A DNA stretch of 64,000 nucleotides from Balneolaceae bacterium (GTDB taxonomy: Bacteria > Bacteroidota > Rhodothermia > Balneolales > Balneolaceae). Positions 1 to 9,213 of the stretch are shown piece by piece. The translations under genes were made by a program, and so were the position numbers. How positions within the stretch are numbered: position 1 is the first letter of the stretch; the number at the start of each line of letters is the position of its first letter. The notes below the pieces were generated by a model. That model searched no databases, had not been told where the DNA came from, and was given only the letters and a program-made list of their open reading frames with translations. The stretch lies in the NCBI GenBank assembly GCA_009711805.1, contig VEMX01000048.1, forward strand, positions 1 through 64,000, in the 5' to 3' direction.

Positions 1-251
1 TATATTTTATACTGTAGTATTGCACCAAATTCGTTTTTTTTTTTTTTCATCTATCACCCCGCCAAAGGTAAAAAGATGGATTCTGTCCATGAGTTGTACC
101 CGGGCACATCCAATGTGTCCTTACTGCTTGAGAATCCCTCTGCTCTCATACCTTATATCTTTAATCCCACATTTCACATCTATAAGAAGGTTACATGTTT
201 CCGAAGACTGAGCTGTGCATGGTTTGAAATTTGATCATGCTATTGCAAGCC
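1..251. other. Left edge, no gene recognised
   Basis: No supported coding region was found here. A run of 14 T lies at 34-47, and the rest is AT-rich sequence downstream of the leftward WG-repeat operon. On the strand of that operon the run reads as A, so it is not an intrinsic terminator for it, and no clear stem-loop was seen. Confidence 0.5.
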
Positions 252-1298
252 TTAATTAGTTGGGTACCACACAAATTCTCCCTTCTTATCAATGTATCCA
301 ATTTGTTTTTCGGGTTCTTCCTCGCCGGGGATAAGGATGAGGACTCTGGCCAGTCCGCTATGGAAGGGCTGGACTTCATCGAAGGTAGCCGGAGCTATCG
401 GTTTCCCTTTAGTGTCAATGAAGGTCCACTTGTTGCCGAGCCGAACAGCTGCCCTGTTTTCATGAAAAGTACGGGCTTCATCAAACTGTTCATCAATAAC
501 TAAAGCACCCGATTTATCGATATAGCCAAACTGGTTGGAGGTTTTGCGTGCCGGTGCCAGGTTATTTCCAAAATCTCCTGCACTGATGTAGTTGGGAGAA
601 AGCTCTACATCACCAGAAGTATTAATATACCCCCAGCGATTACTGATTTTAACAGCAGCCATATTGTTCGAAAAAGGTCGGGCTTCAGCATATTTTAATT
701 CAACTGTAGTGTCACCATCCCTGTTTATATAGCCATACAGTTCATCATTGTTGACCAGTGCTCTTCCATCGCTGAACCGGTTTTCTTCCGTAAAGTCGAT
801 GTCATCCGGTGAGTTTACTGATTTTATTTCTTCATCATCGATATTGATGTATTTAAAGTCCCGGTAATCAAGGCTGCGTACAAAAGCTCTGCCTGAAGAA
901 AAAGGAAATGCAGCCCGGTATTTTGGGTTTATGATGAAATTTCCAGCTGTGTTTATATATCCCCAGCGCCCATCAAGCCGAACAGCGGCATAGCCTTCCG
1001 AAAAAGGACGAATCCCATTGAAGTCCCCCTCAATCACAGTTTCGCCCCGGGCATCAATATACTGCCATTTCCAGGACTTACGCACCGGAGCCAGTCCATT
1101 GCTAAAGATGCCTGCTCTTTGGAACTGGGGTTCAATGACTACACGTCCATCCGCATTAATATATCCCCAATCACCATCCATCAAAACTGGGTAGAGCTTG
1201 GTACTGCTGTCAGATTCATTATTAAAAGAATCAATTACACTACAGGATGTAAATAGAAACAGGGAAACAAAAAATAGTATTGGTTTTGAATAATTCAT
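252..1298 (-). CDS. WG-repeat lipoprotein
   Basis: This gene encodes a predicted exported lipoprotein of 348 residues built from WG (KWG) repeats. The open frame extends upstream to 1415, but that would overlap the previous gene by 110 bases. The ATG at 1298 gives a typical signal peptide ending in FTSC (Cys19) and leaves a 7-base gap, so I chose it. About eight or nine degenerate repeats of about 35-40 residues follow, each with a WGYIN-like core (GDWGYINADG, GRWGYINTAG, NRWGYINTSG) and an FSxGLAPV-like end. WG repeats are a common structural, probably ligand-binding, module without enzymatic activity. It is last in a four-gene operon after its paralogue. The role is unknown, and surface or periplasmic location is inferred from the lipobox. 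Confidence 0.85.
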   Translation of the reverse strand: MNYSKPILFFVSLFLFTSCSVIDSFNNESDSSTKLYPVLMDGDWGYINADGRVVIEPQFQRAGIFSNGLAPVRKSWKWQYIDARGETVIEGDFNGIRPFSEGYAAVRLDGRWGYINTAGNFIINPKYRAAFPFSSGRAFVRSLDYRDFKYINIDDEEIKSVNSPDDIDFTEENRFSDGRALVNNDELYGYINRDGDTTVELKYAEARPFSNNMAAVKISNRWGYINTSGDVELSPNYISAGDFGNNLAPARKTSNQFGYIDKSGALVIDEQFDEARTFHENRAAVRLGNKWTFIDTKGKPIAPATFDEVQPFHSGLARVLILIPGEEEPEKQIGYIDKKGEFVWYPTN

Positions 1299-1305
1299 GA
1301 TACGC

Positions 1306-2349
1306 TTAATTTGATGGATACCAGATATATTCTCCGGCTTTATTGATGTAACCGAAGCGGGGTTCTTCATCTCCAATTTGTACCCGGGCCAGGCCATTGT
1401 TAAAACTTTCGGCATTGGTATGTCCTTCTGTTATTACAAGCAGGCCGGAGGCGCGATTTATGTAAAACCAGTTGTTGTGGATTTTTACCGCAGCTAAATG
1501 CTCTGAAAAGTTTTTGGCTTCACTAAATTGAGGATCTATAATCACGGTTTCATCCGGATCTATATAGCCGATATAATCATCTTTACGGACCCAGGCTCGT
1601 TCTTCTGAAAAGGAAGCGGCTTCATCATATTTGGGAGTGATAACAGTATTACCAGACGTATCAATGTATCCCCAGCCCTCTGCTGTTTCGATAGGTGCAA
1701 GGCCGGATGAGAATGTGCCGGCCGATGTTAGTTGAAAGGAAGGTTCTATAACTTCATCCCCGGATGCATCAACGTATATCCATCCATTAAAGGATTCTAC
1801 AGCGGCCAGTCCTTCCGAATAAGGGCGGGCTTCGCTGTATTTGGGTTCTATAATTGTAGTCCCATTGGTATTGATATATCCCCACAGGCCATCTGCCCGG
1901 ACAGCAGCTTTACCCTCCGAAAAAGAAGCGGCAAAATCATATTGGGCCTCAATAACCAGATCTCCCTTTTTGTTGATAAAACCAAAGCCTTTGCCTTCAG
2001 CATGAACCGGAGCAAGTCCGTCATTAAAAGCACTGGCCGAGGTGTAGGTGGGCGGAATGACCTGTTTAAGTGAGTCGGTATTTACATAGCCCCACAAAAT
2101 ACCTGTACGTACGGCAGCCATGTGCCCGGATGCGTCCCGGGCCTCATCAAAGCTGGGAGCAATTACGATACTTCCCTCAGCATTCATATACCCCCATTGT
2201 TCGTTCAGCAGAATTGGATAAATGTGAGTGCTTTCCTTTTCATCTTTTTCCCCGCTTAGGCTGTCAACAAGGTTACAGCCATATACAGAAGCTGCCATAA
2301 CAATGAGCAGGAAGCATAACAGTTTGGTATGATTCGTAAAATATTGCAT
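1306..2349 (-). CDS. WG-repeat lipoprotein (tandem paralogue)
   Basis: This 347-residue lipoprotein is the close paralogue of the next gene in the operon. A hydrophobic N-terminus ends at VYGC (Cys25), giving a plausible but not ideal lipobox. The rest is WG repeats (EQWGYMNAEG, ILWGYVNTDS, GLWGYINTNG, EGWGYIDTSG), and both proteins end in a GYI-(D/N)KxGE-WYP sequence. The start lies 5 bases after the stop of the DUF1501 gene, so the two are probably cotranscribed. The tandem pair most likely arose by duplication. Family knowledge gives no enzymatic role; a scaffold or ligand-binding function at the envelope is an inference. Confidence 0.87.
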   Translation of the reverse strand: MQYFTNHTKLLCFLLIVMAASVYGCNLVDSLSGEKDEKESTHIYPILLNEQWGYMNAEGSIVIAPSFDEARDASGHMAAVRTGILWGYVNTDSLKQVIPPTYTSASAFNDGLAPVHAEGKGFGFINKKGDLVIEAQYDFAASFSEGKAAVRADGLWGYINTNGTTIIEPKYSEARPYSEGLAAVESFNGWIYVDASGDEVIEPSFQLTSAGTFSSGLAPIETAEGWGYIDTSGNTVITPKYDEAASFSEERAWVRKDDYIGYIDPDETVIIDPQFSEAKNFSEHLAAVKIHNNWFYINRASGLLVITEGHTNAESFNNGLARVQIGDEEPRFGYINKAGEYIWYPSN

Positions 2350-2354
2350 TCAAT

Positions 2355-3989
2355 TTATTTGATTAGAGTCATCTTTTTGGTTTCTGTGGCAGCCGGTGTT
2401 TTCAGTTCATAGAAATAGGTGCCACTTGCCAGGTGCTGGCCATTAAAAGAGAGGGTATGTGTTCCAGATCTCATCTTTTTATGAACCAGTTGTTGGACCA
2501 GACGTCCATTTATATCATAGACGTTTAACTGAACAACCATTGCCTTGTCCAGTGTAAATGAGATATTGGTTTTCGGATTAAAGGGATTCGGATAATTCTG
2601 TTTCAGCGTAAAATGAGCCGGTGTTCCTGGTTTCGGATCGGTTGAAGTAGCGGTTTCGTCCACAAAGCCAAGGGTATTATAATTTCCATTTAATACCGTA
2701 TTGGTTTCCTGGCCTTCCAATCCAAACCAGCTGTTGAGTATGGATGTATACACAGACCTGAAGTCTGTACTGTACACCGGATCCCCGGATGAATCCAGGT
2801 TTGTAAGATCCGAATGTTCTCCATAAATGCCTCCGTTTACCGGACCAAATACCATAACTGGTGCTGACGATCCATGATCGGTTCCCTGGGAGGAATTTTC
2901 ATCCAGAGTGCGTCCAAATTCAGAAAAAGTCATGGTGAGTGCCCGGTTATGTAAGTTGTCAGATTCGAGGTCGTTATAAAATGCCTGTACCGAATCAGAG
3001 ATATCAGCAAGCAAATTGGCGTGACTTCCTTCGGTGCCCCCTTGATTATTGTGTGTATCGAATCCCCCTTTGGATACCAGAAATACCCGGGTTTTAAGGC
3101 CTCCGCGAATAAGCCGGGCAACTACTGCCAAACTTTGTGAGAGGGAGGAGCCTGGATATTCACCCATATTGGAGGCACTATCTGCGGCCTGTTGTATCGA
3201 TTCTAAATATCGGAATGAAGAGTTAGCCACTTTGCGGGCAAAGGATAAAGAACGACCAAACTGAGAGTTGGGTACCTGATCTTCGTTATAAAAGCCACCT
3301 TGCTCAATAAACTGGGCAAACTGATTGGCCCCGCTAAAAGTGACACCGAGATTCCCAAACTGACTTTGAAAAAGAGAAGAGGACCCACCAATGCGTAGTC
3401 CCAGGGGATATTGGGGAGGATCAGATATTAAATCAGGATTCTGTTGAGTTAAAAACCTGCCTGCCCAACCGGTAGTAGCATTCTGTTCGGCACTGGCGGA
3501 AGTCCATATATCGGTGGCGCGGGCATGCGAACGATTTGGGTTGCTGTAGCCTACATTGTTGACCACAGCCATATTTCCTTCTCCCCAAAAGGGTTCAAGC
3601 GAGCTCATGGCTGGGTGCATGCCAATATCATCATTCAAAAGGATGGAATCGTTTTTACTGATCCCTATGATAGGTCGTTTTTCGTAGTAGATATCATTAT
3701 GGATGGGAATAATGGTGTTTAGCCCATCATTTCCCCCGCTTAGCTGCACCAGGATTAACACCCGGTCGTTGTCGGCTTTCATCAGCCGGTTTAGGAAAGA
3801 GGTGCGTGCAAAAGTGTGTACAGGCATCCCCGCAAGAGCCATTCCTGAACCAAAGGCGGTAAACCCAAGGGCATTCAAAAAACTACGTCTCGACCATGAT
3901 CTGTGATCTTTTTCGTGAGCTTCGCCATCTTCCAGGCTCCCTCCATGGCGGGTATGTGAATTAGTTTTATGTTGATCTTTTTGGCACAT
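2355..3989 (-). CDS. DUF1501 protein with Tat signal and T9SS sorting domain
   Basis: This 544-residue protein belongs to the DUF1501 family (sulfatase-like fold, function unknown). A twin-arginine motif SRRSFL at residues 33-38 precedes a hydrophobic stretch, which indicates export through the Tat system as a folded protein. The DUF1501 core starts with LVQLSGGNDGLNTIIP and includes TFSEFGRT and GTDHGSSAP. Residues of about 460-544 form a type IX (type A) sorting domain with NYPNPFNP, YDINGRLV and GTYFYEL, ending in KKMTLIK. It is therefore predicted to cross the inner membrane by Tat and the outer membrane by T9SS, consistent with sprA elsewhere in the window. It follows the DUF1800 gene by 21 bases; DUF1800-DUF1501 pairs are a well-known combination. 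Confidence 0.92.
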   Translation of the reverse strand: MCQKDQHKTNSHTRHGGSLEDGEAHEKDHRSWSRRSFLNALGFTAFGSGMALAGMPVHTFARTSFLNRLMKADNDRVLILVQLSGGNDGLNTIIPIHNDIYYEKRPIIGISKNDSILLNDDIGMHPAMSSLEPFWGEGNMAVVNNVGYSNPNRSHARATDIWTSASAEQNATTGWAGRFLTQQNPDLISDPPQYPLGLRIGGSSSLFQSQFGNLGVTFSGANQFAQFIEQGGFYNEDQVPNSQFGRSLSFARKVANSSFRYLESIQQAADSASNMGEYPGSSLSQSLAVVARLIRGGLKTRVFLVSKGGFDTHNNQGGTEGSHANLLADISDSVQAFYNDLESDNLHNRALTMTFSEFGRTLDENSSQGTDHGSSAPVMVFGPVNGGIYGEHSDLTNLDSSGDPVYSTDFRSVYTSILNSWFGLEGQETNTVLNGNYNTLGFVDETATSTDPKPGTPAHFTLKQNYPNPFNPKTNISFTLDKAMVVQLNVYDINGRLVQQLVHKKMRSGTHTLSFNGQHLASGTYFYELKTPAATETKKMTLIK

Positions 3990-4010
3990 ATTTAAAAATC
4001 CTTTTTTGAC

Positions 4011-5618
4011 CTAAGTGAGTTGATAAGCGGGTAACTGTTGCAGATAAGAGATATACGCTCTCAGGTGTTCAGCAAAGGTGGCTTGATAATATAAATTCCC
4101 CTCCTGGTCGGAGTTAGCAGTCCATTCATACCAGGGGATATTGCCCAGTAAAATCTTCGTTAAATTAATTTTGTGATTAGAGAAACCTGAAACGTCAGGA
4201 GCCAGATTTGGGTTACCGGCAAAGTCTTCTTCAACTTCCCGGACGCCTACTTTATCCAGTGGAGGTGCCAACAAGTGTTGGGCTATATCTTCGGCAACAT
4301 CGAAAGGGTTCGAAGGATTGGATATTTTTTCAGTAATCCGAATAGGATTATAGGCATCACCGGCTTCATCATAGCCATAGATGATATCCTTGAGGTTATC
4401 CCAGCGCGAGGGAAGCAGGTTGGTGTTAAGCCAGGCGTAATGGCCGGGGGTTCCATCCGAATCGGGAGGGTTATATCCGGCCCATCCAAAGACGGTTTGT
4501 GGCCTAAGCAGTTCCTCATTTAAATCCTGCATTCGCAAACGCAGGTATTCTTTTAATTGTGAATCAGGTACAATTTCTAATTCTCTGAGGTAGCCAAGGA
4601 ATATCTCGGATGGACTCTTAATTCTACATCCATAAAAAGATTCATCATAGAAATGGGCACTGCTCAACAGTTTGGCTACAACGGCAGCTGTATCGAAATT
4701 CTGTTGAATGCAATAAGCTGCCAAATCATCTATAACAACGGCATTGGGTTCTGCACTAACAAAAAACACATACAATTTCTTACATAAGAACCAGGCGGTT
4801 TCTTCTTTTCTAACTTCAAAGATAAGATCTATGACACCATCCAGATCATAATTTCCGGTTCTCCCAAAGATGGTTTTGTCGGTGTTATCATGGCGACCAC
4901 TATCGAAATATCCCGTGAGGTTGATGTCGCTAACCCTCCATCCCGTAACAGCCCGTGCTACTTCTGCAACATCTGTTTCGGAGTAATTGGAATTGCCGTT
5001 TTTGTCATGGGTTCCCATTGTAAAAAGCTCCAGCAGCTCCCGTGCAAAATCTTCATTGGGTTGTCCAGCCTGATTGCTAGAGTTATTGAGATAGTAGAGC
5101 ATGGCCGAATTTTTGCTCACCAGTCGCAATAATTGTTTAAAATTTCCAAAGCTATACTGATAGAGTAATTTCCAGTATTTGTATATGTGGCTGGCATAAC
5201 TGTCGGGAGCTTTGTCGGGGAGGGCATTCATATTATTATAGGAGACGGCAAAGTGATTAGTCCAAAACAGCATCATAGGCTGTAGCAAACCACCGTTGTA
5301 CATGGTATCCATCCATCGAAACTGAATATCATAGATATCTTGTACATCTCCTGAGTTGCCGGAAGTATACCATTGGGGATCATCCGGGAGAGGCTGGGAA
5401 ACAGCATTGTTTATTAGGGCCTGTACAGCCGTTTCAGCCTGGTCGAAGCTGCGGGCATAATTTAACTGGTTGATTTTTAATCCCACTTGAGCTCTCCGAA
5501 TCAGGTGGGCTGCTTGAGTTTTGGTCCATGGACCAGTATAAGTTTCCAAGCCTGGCATAGCTTGTGCAGCAGAAGGAGGGGAGTTTGGGAATTTATTTTG
5601 TATCGAATGAACAGACAT
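4011..5618 (-). CDS. DUF1800 family protein
   Basis: This 535-residue DUF1800 protein has the family hallmarks HLIRRA at residues 38-43, MLFWTNHF, and the central NEDFARELLELFTMG at about 185-200. Further on come VAEVARAVTGW and FGWAGYNPPD. It is the first gene of the operon with DUF1501 and the two WG lipoproteins. No signal peptide or Tat motif is visible at the N-terminus, and no longer in-frame start exists upstream. It may be exported together with its Tat-dependent DUF1501 partner, which is inference. The molecular function of DUF1800 is unknown. Confidence 0.9.
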   Translation of the reverse strand: MSVHSIQNKFPNSPPSAAQAMPGLETYTGPWTKTQAAHLIRRAQVGLKINQLNYARSFDQAETAVQALINNAVSQPLPDDPQWYTSGNSGDVQDIYDIQFRWMDTMYNGGLLQPMMLFWTNHFAVSYNNMNALPDKAPDSYASHIYKYWKLLYQYSFGNFKQLLRLVSKNSAMLYYLNNSSNQAGQPNEDFARELLELFTMGTHDKNGNSNYSETDVAEVARAVTGWRVSDINLTGYFDSGRHDNTDKTIFGRTGNYDLDGVIDLIFEVRKEETAWFLCKKLYVFFVSAEPNAVVIDDLAAYCIQQNFDTAAVVAKLLSSAHFYDESFYGCRIKSPSEIFLGYLRELEIVPDSQLKEYLRLRMQDLNEELLRPQTVFGWAGYNPPDSDGTPGHYAWLNTNLLPSRWDNLKDIIYGYDEAGDAYNPIRITEKISNPSNPFDVAEDIAQHLLAPPLDKVGVREVEEDFAGNPNLAPDVSGFSNHKINLTKILLGNIPWYEWTANSDQEGNLYYQATFAEHLRAYISYLQQLPAYQLT

Positions 5619-6040
5619 ATATTCGGTAATTTGATCTACTCCTGATTTATGTTGAAAAGAGAAGTAACGGCCGGGGGGTGTTACAAATTAGTATGAGGTT
5701 GGACTGTTGAATTATCAAAAAGTTCCGATATTAATCTTAACTTTTTACTAGCATGAAAAGGCAGGGCAGACCCGGTGAGAAGAGAGGTGTTTTATTTCTC
5801 ACAAAATTTTGAATAAGGTTTTTAAAGGATAAAAATTACAATATCCTTTATGCCCTTAGAATAAGTGAGAATATTTTTTGTTGTAAATGACAACATCAGC
5901 TTTATTATATTAGCTATTGTGCTGTTGCTGAACTTTGTGCTAAGATATTATAATATTTATTGGAACTTAGTCTGTTTCAACAGCTTCAATAATTATAAGG
6001 ACACAGTTCACATAATCCGAATATTTAAACAAATTCCAGA
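5619..6040. other. Divergent intergenic region with one hairpin
   Basis: This 422-base region separates the leftward DUF1800 operon from the rightward AI-2E transporter gene, so it should carry two promoters. The only clear structure is a 9-bp perfect stem (TAAAGGATA at 5823-5831 with TATCCTTTA at 5842-5850, loop of 10). It could be an operator or a transcript hairpin. An open frame from 5865 overlaps the transporter start in another frame and looks non-coding. Confidence 0.5.
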
Positions 6041-7126
6041 ATGGAAAAATACCCGCTGGCGGTGCGCTATTTGATCCGGTTGTTACTGCTTTTTGCTGTT
6101 ATTACCATTCTTATTATCATGGAGCAGTTATTGGTTCCGTTGGTATTTAGCTTTTTATTGGCCTATCTGTTATATCCCGCCGCCCGCAGGCTGGAAAATT
6201 ATAATATTCCGCGGATCGCTACCAATTTTATAGTGATTGTGTGTTTCATGATTGGAGTGTTAGGTACTATATATCTGATATCGGTACTCACAGCTTCAGC
6301 CACCCAGGATTTTCCGGAACTAAAAGAACAGTTTCAGCAAAATATGCAAGCATTTAAAAGTACACTGGCGGGTGTGCTGGGTATTTCAAGCGAACAACAA
6401 TTGAAGATATCACAATTTTTTGGAGGGGAGAATGAATTTGTAGCTGCGATATTCAGGTATCTTAAAAATATTCTCGTTGGCTTAGGTTTAATACCTGTAT
6501 ATACCTTTTTGCTGCTCTTTTATAGGAACAAATTTGGGGATTTCATTTTTATGCTCGTCCCCGCCAAGAATAAAGAAAATGCCCATAATATTATTGAGCG
6601 TGCTTCGGAAGTGGTACCCAAGTATTTAAAAGGATTGATTACAGTATGTATTATTTTGGTTGGCCTAAATAGTTTGGGCTTTTACCTGATAGGGGTTGAA
6701 TATGCTCTCCTGCTTGGATTGGTTGCAGCTATTTTTAACCTGATTCCTTACCTGGGTACTGTTATTGGCTATGGGATCGTATTCCTGGTGGTAATGACCA
6801 CTCAATCCCCTTCACTTGCTTATTGGATCTTAATCCAGTTTTTTGGGGTACAGTTTCTGGAGAATAACATTCTAACGCCGAACATTACGGGGTCTTATGT
6901 GCAGATAAACCCATTGGTGATTATTTTTTCACTTATAGCAGCAGGGCTTGTATGGGGACTTGCCGGCATGTTTATGGTGATTCCTGTTTTGGGGATGTTG
7001 AAGATTGTATGTGAGAATATCGAAAGCCTTAAACCCGTGGGATTTCTTCTTGGAACCAGGGGCACAGAAAAGCATGCGATTACCATCAGTTTATTGAGGA
7101 AAAAGTTTGGCTGGGAGAGAAAATAA
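6041..7126 (+). CDS. AI-2E family transporter (PF01594 type)
   Basis: This 361-residue polytopic membrane protein has the layout of the AI-2E/YdgG-PerM exporter family. Two or three hydrophobic segments lie in the first 85 residues, followed by an extramembrane stretch (about 90-150) and several helices to residue 330. Family-like signatures are LVPLVFSFLLAYLLYP near the start, the FNLIPYLGT motif in the middle and the late QFLENNILTP stretch. Members export diverse small molecules or ions; the substrate cannot be read from sequence. It is followed by an almost perfect 26-bp palindrome and then ssb. Confidence 0.88.
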   Translation: MEKYPLAVRYLIRLLLLFAVITILIIMEQLLVPLVFSFLLAYLLYPAARRLENYNIPRIATNFIVIVCFMIGVLGTIYLISVLTASATQDFPELKEQFQQNMQAFKSTLAGVLGISSEQQLKISQFFGGENEFVAAIFRYLKNILVGLGLIPVYTFLLLFYRNKFGDFIFMLVPAKNKENAHNIIERASEVVPKYLKGLITVCIILVGLNSLGFYLIGVEYALLLGLVAAIFNLIPYLGTVIGYGIVFLVVMTTQSPSLAYWILIQFFGVQFLENNILTPNITGSYVQINPLVIIFSLIAAGLVWGLAGMFMVIPVLGMLKIVCENIESLKPVGFLLGTRGTEKHAITISLLRKKFGWERK

Positions 7127-7132
7127 AATTTT

Positions 7133-7158
7133 TTCATTAAGTATTAATACTTAATGAA
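7133..7158. promoter_or_regulatory. 26-bp perfect palindrome upstream of ssb
   Basis: The 26 bases read identically on both strands, with core ATTAAGTATTAATACTTAAT. They lie 7 bases after the transporter stop and 84 bases before the ssb start. No T-tract follows on the plus strand, so it is a poor intrinsic terminator. The symmetry suits a dimeric regulator binding site. Its function is inferred only from symmetry and position. Confidence 0.45.
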
Positions 7159-7242
7159 GAGGAAGGGATAAAATTTTTTTGTAAGGAATTACTCTTTCGT
7201 AAGTCTTACCTTATAAACGAAACAATAAAAAATGAGGTATAT

Positions 7243-7707
7243 ATGAGTTCACTTAACAAAGCAATGTTGATTGGCCGGTTGGGACAAGACCCTGAGGTAC
7301 GATATACACAGTCTAACACAGCAGTAGCAACTTTAAGTATTGCAACCAGCGAACGCTATAAAGATAGCAACGGGGAATACCAGGAACGCACAGAATGGCA
7401 CCGTGTAGTAGCCTGGGGGCGCCTTGCAGAGATATGCCAGCAGTACCTGAAGAAAGGATCACAGGTATATATTGAAGGCCCCATTCAAACACGCAAGTGG
7501 GAAGATAAAGAAGGCCAGAAAAGATATACGACCGAGATTAAAGCCCTGCAAATGACCATGCTCGACAGTAAAGGCAGCAGTGGTGGAGGTCAGGGAGGCG
7601 AAGCTTCTCAAGGAGGAGGCAATGCACAAAGTCAGAGTAAGCCTATGTCAAGCAATGTTGAATTAGGTAGCAATTTTGACGATATGGATGACGACCTCCC
7701 GTTTTAA
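7243..7707 (+). CDS. ssb: Single-stranded DNA-binding protein SSB
   Basis: This 154-residue protein binds and protects single-stranded DNA during replication and repair. The OB fold (about residues 1-108) starts [20 protein letters not shown] and contains [17 protein letters not shown] and [16 protein letters not shown] Gly/Gln/Ser-rich linker follows, then an acidic tail ending DDMDDDLPF, the docking site for partner proteins. The length is typical. It is followed by a strong terminator and then a gldE-like gene. Confidence 0.97.
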   Translation: MSSLNKAMLIGRLGQDPEVRYTQSNTAVATLSIATSERYKDSNGEYQERTEWHRVVAWGRLAEICQQYLKKGSQVYIEGPIQTRKWEDKEGQKRYTTEIKALQMTMLDSKGSSGGGQGGEASQGGGNAQSQSKPMSSNVELGSNFDDMDDDLPF

Positions 7708-7728
7708 CTATCTATAAACGACAAGATA

Positions 7729-7766
7729 AAAAGCGGGATGTTATTCACACATTCCCGCTTTTTTAT
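7729..7766 (+). terminator. Rho-independent terminator after ssb
   Basis: The stem AAAAGCGGGA (7729-7738) pairs with TCCCGCTTTT (7753-7762) around a 14-base loop and runs into more T. It lies 21 bases after the ssb stop and separates ssb from the gldE-like gene. Confidence 0.85.
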
Positions 7767-7811
7767 TTTGTATGATACTCTGTGGTGATTAAATTTTGCT
7801 AAACTCTAAAT

Positions 7812-9212
7812 ATGGTATTATTGGAAACAGCCAACGACCCTTTTAGTATCTTTTATTTTACTTTTGCCTTCTTGCAAGAAGGATCACAAATCCTGGGATT
7901 AGATCCCTTTCTGCTGGCTGTACAGCTGGTTATCTTTTTTATAGGATTGGCGCTTTCGGCTTTGTTTTCAGGTTCAGAAGTTGCTTTCTTTTCGCTGGCC
8001 AACCGTCTCGAGGATTTAAAGCAGGACGAAAGTTTAGGATCATCTGATGATCGCATTATTAAGATGTTAAATAAACCCCGCCGCCTGTTGGCTACCATTC
8101 TCATCGGGAATACCTTTTCCAATATTATAGCTTCGGTACTGGCTGCTGTCATCACTGGGGAGATCGTTGCCTTTTATGGTTTATCGGAAATGGTGGTATT
8201 TACCGTAGAAGTGATCGTGTTAACATTCATGATTTTAATATTGAGTGAAATAACCCCGAAGATTATAGCCATTAATAATCCGATTAAAATTTCACGCTTG
8301 TACAGCGGTCCTATTTATGTACTCTTCATCTTATTAAAACCCTTTTCTAAACTTATAGCTGACAGCACCATCAGCCTGGAAAGGTATCTTCCCAAACCCG
8401 TCTCCAAAATGACTTCCGATGACATACGAACTATGGCCGAAATGAGTGAAAAAGAAGGTTCAATCAAAGAAGACGAACGGGAAATTATTGAAAATGTGAT
8501 TGAATTTGGGACGACTACCGTTCGGGAAATTATGACGTCACGTGTTAATATAGTTGCTGTTTCTATTGATAATTCTCTGCAGGATGTGCTTACCAATATT
8601 CGTGAAAATGGTCTGTCCAGAATGCCGCTCTTCGATAATGACCTGGATAATATAATCGGGGTAATCTATGCCAAAGATGTACTTCCGTATTTGAATGCCG
8701 ATGAAAAAGAGCCTTCCCTGAACTGGAAAACCATCTCCCGCAAGGCACTGTTCATTCCTGCTACCAAAAAACTGGATGACCTACTCAGAGACTTCCAGCA
8801 GGAAAAAACACATATCGCTATTGTGGTGGATGAGTATGGAGGGACCGAAGGTATTGTAACAATGGATGACATTCTTGAAGAAATTGTAGGGGATATCTCT
8901 GATGATGATGGAGAAGAGCAAGATATGTATACCCGTTTTAAAAGCGGTATCTATATTTTTGATGCCCAGGTTGACCTGGACGATATAGAAGAAATACTGG
9001 AGATTGAGTTAACAACAGAATCCGATGAGTTTGAAACCCTTGGCGGATTAATTTATCACCTCACTGAAAGCCTGCCGAATGTAGGTGAGCGCATATTATA
9101 TAAAGATCTGGAACTAACGGTGCATTCAGTAGAAAATAATAGAATTCGAAAAGTAAGAGTGACAATTGATAGAAAGGATGAAGAAGCCGCGGCCAAAGAA
9201 GGGAACGAGTAG
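7812..9212 (+). CDS. gldE: CNNM/CBS/CorC family protein, GldE-like
   Basis: This 466-residue inner-membrane protein has the architecture of HlyC/CorC (CNNM) proteins. A DUF21 transmembrane domain (about 25-195, with LALSALFSGSEVAFFSL) is followed by a CBS pair (about 225-345) and a C-terminal CorC_HlyC domain with SDEFETLGG (about 375-455). In gliding Bacteroidota the GldE protein has this layout and, as I recall, lies next to ssb as here; its partner gldD is not next to it in this window. Related proteins act in magnesium or cobalt efflux, so the GldE assignment rests mainly on context. The stop is one base before murB. Confidence 0.75.
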   Translation: MVLLETANDPFSIFYFTFAFLQEGSQILGLDPFLLAVQLVIFFIGLALSALFSGSEVAFFSLANRLEDLKQDESLGSSDDRIIKMLNKPRRLLATILIGNTFSNIIASVLAAVITGEIVAFYGLSEMVVFTVEVIVLTFMILILSEITPKIIAINNPIKISRLYSGPIYVLFILLKPFSKLIADSTISLERYLPKPVSKMTSDDIRTMAEMSEKEGSIKEDEREIIENVIEFGTTTVREIMTSRVNIVAVSIDNSLQDVLTNIRENGLSRMPLFDNDLDNIIGVIYAKDVLPYLNADEKEPSLNWKTISRKALFIPATKKLDDLLRDFQQEKTHIAIVVDEYGGTEGIVTMDDILEEIVGDISDDDGEEQDMYTRFKSGIYIFDAQVDLDDIEEILEIELTTESDEFETLGGLIYHLTESLPNVGERILYKDLELTVHSVENNRIRKVRVTIDRKDEEAAAKEGNE

Positions 9213-9213
9213 T

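Noticed and set aside
34-47. Run of 14 T as terminator
   Set aside because: It lies on the wrong strand for the leftward operon and no stem precedes it.
1299-1415. Longer N-terminus for the first WG-repeat lipoprotein
   Set aside because: It would place the lipoprotein signal 39 residues inside the protein and overlap the upstream gene; the ATG at 1298 fits much better.
252-2349. Tandem repeats as a possible CRISPR or satellite array
   Set aside because: The repeats are protein-level WG repeats, diverged at DNA level, without identical repeats or spacers.
5865-6074. 69-codon open frame before the AI-2E transporter
   Set aside because: It overlaps the transporter start in another frame, lies in AT-rich intergenic sequence and has no family-like features.
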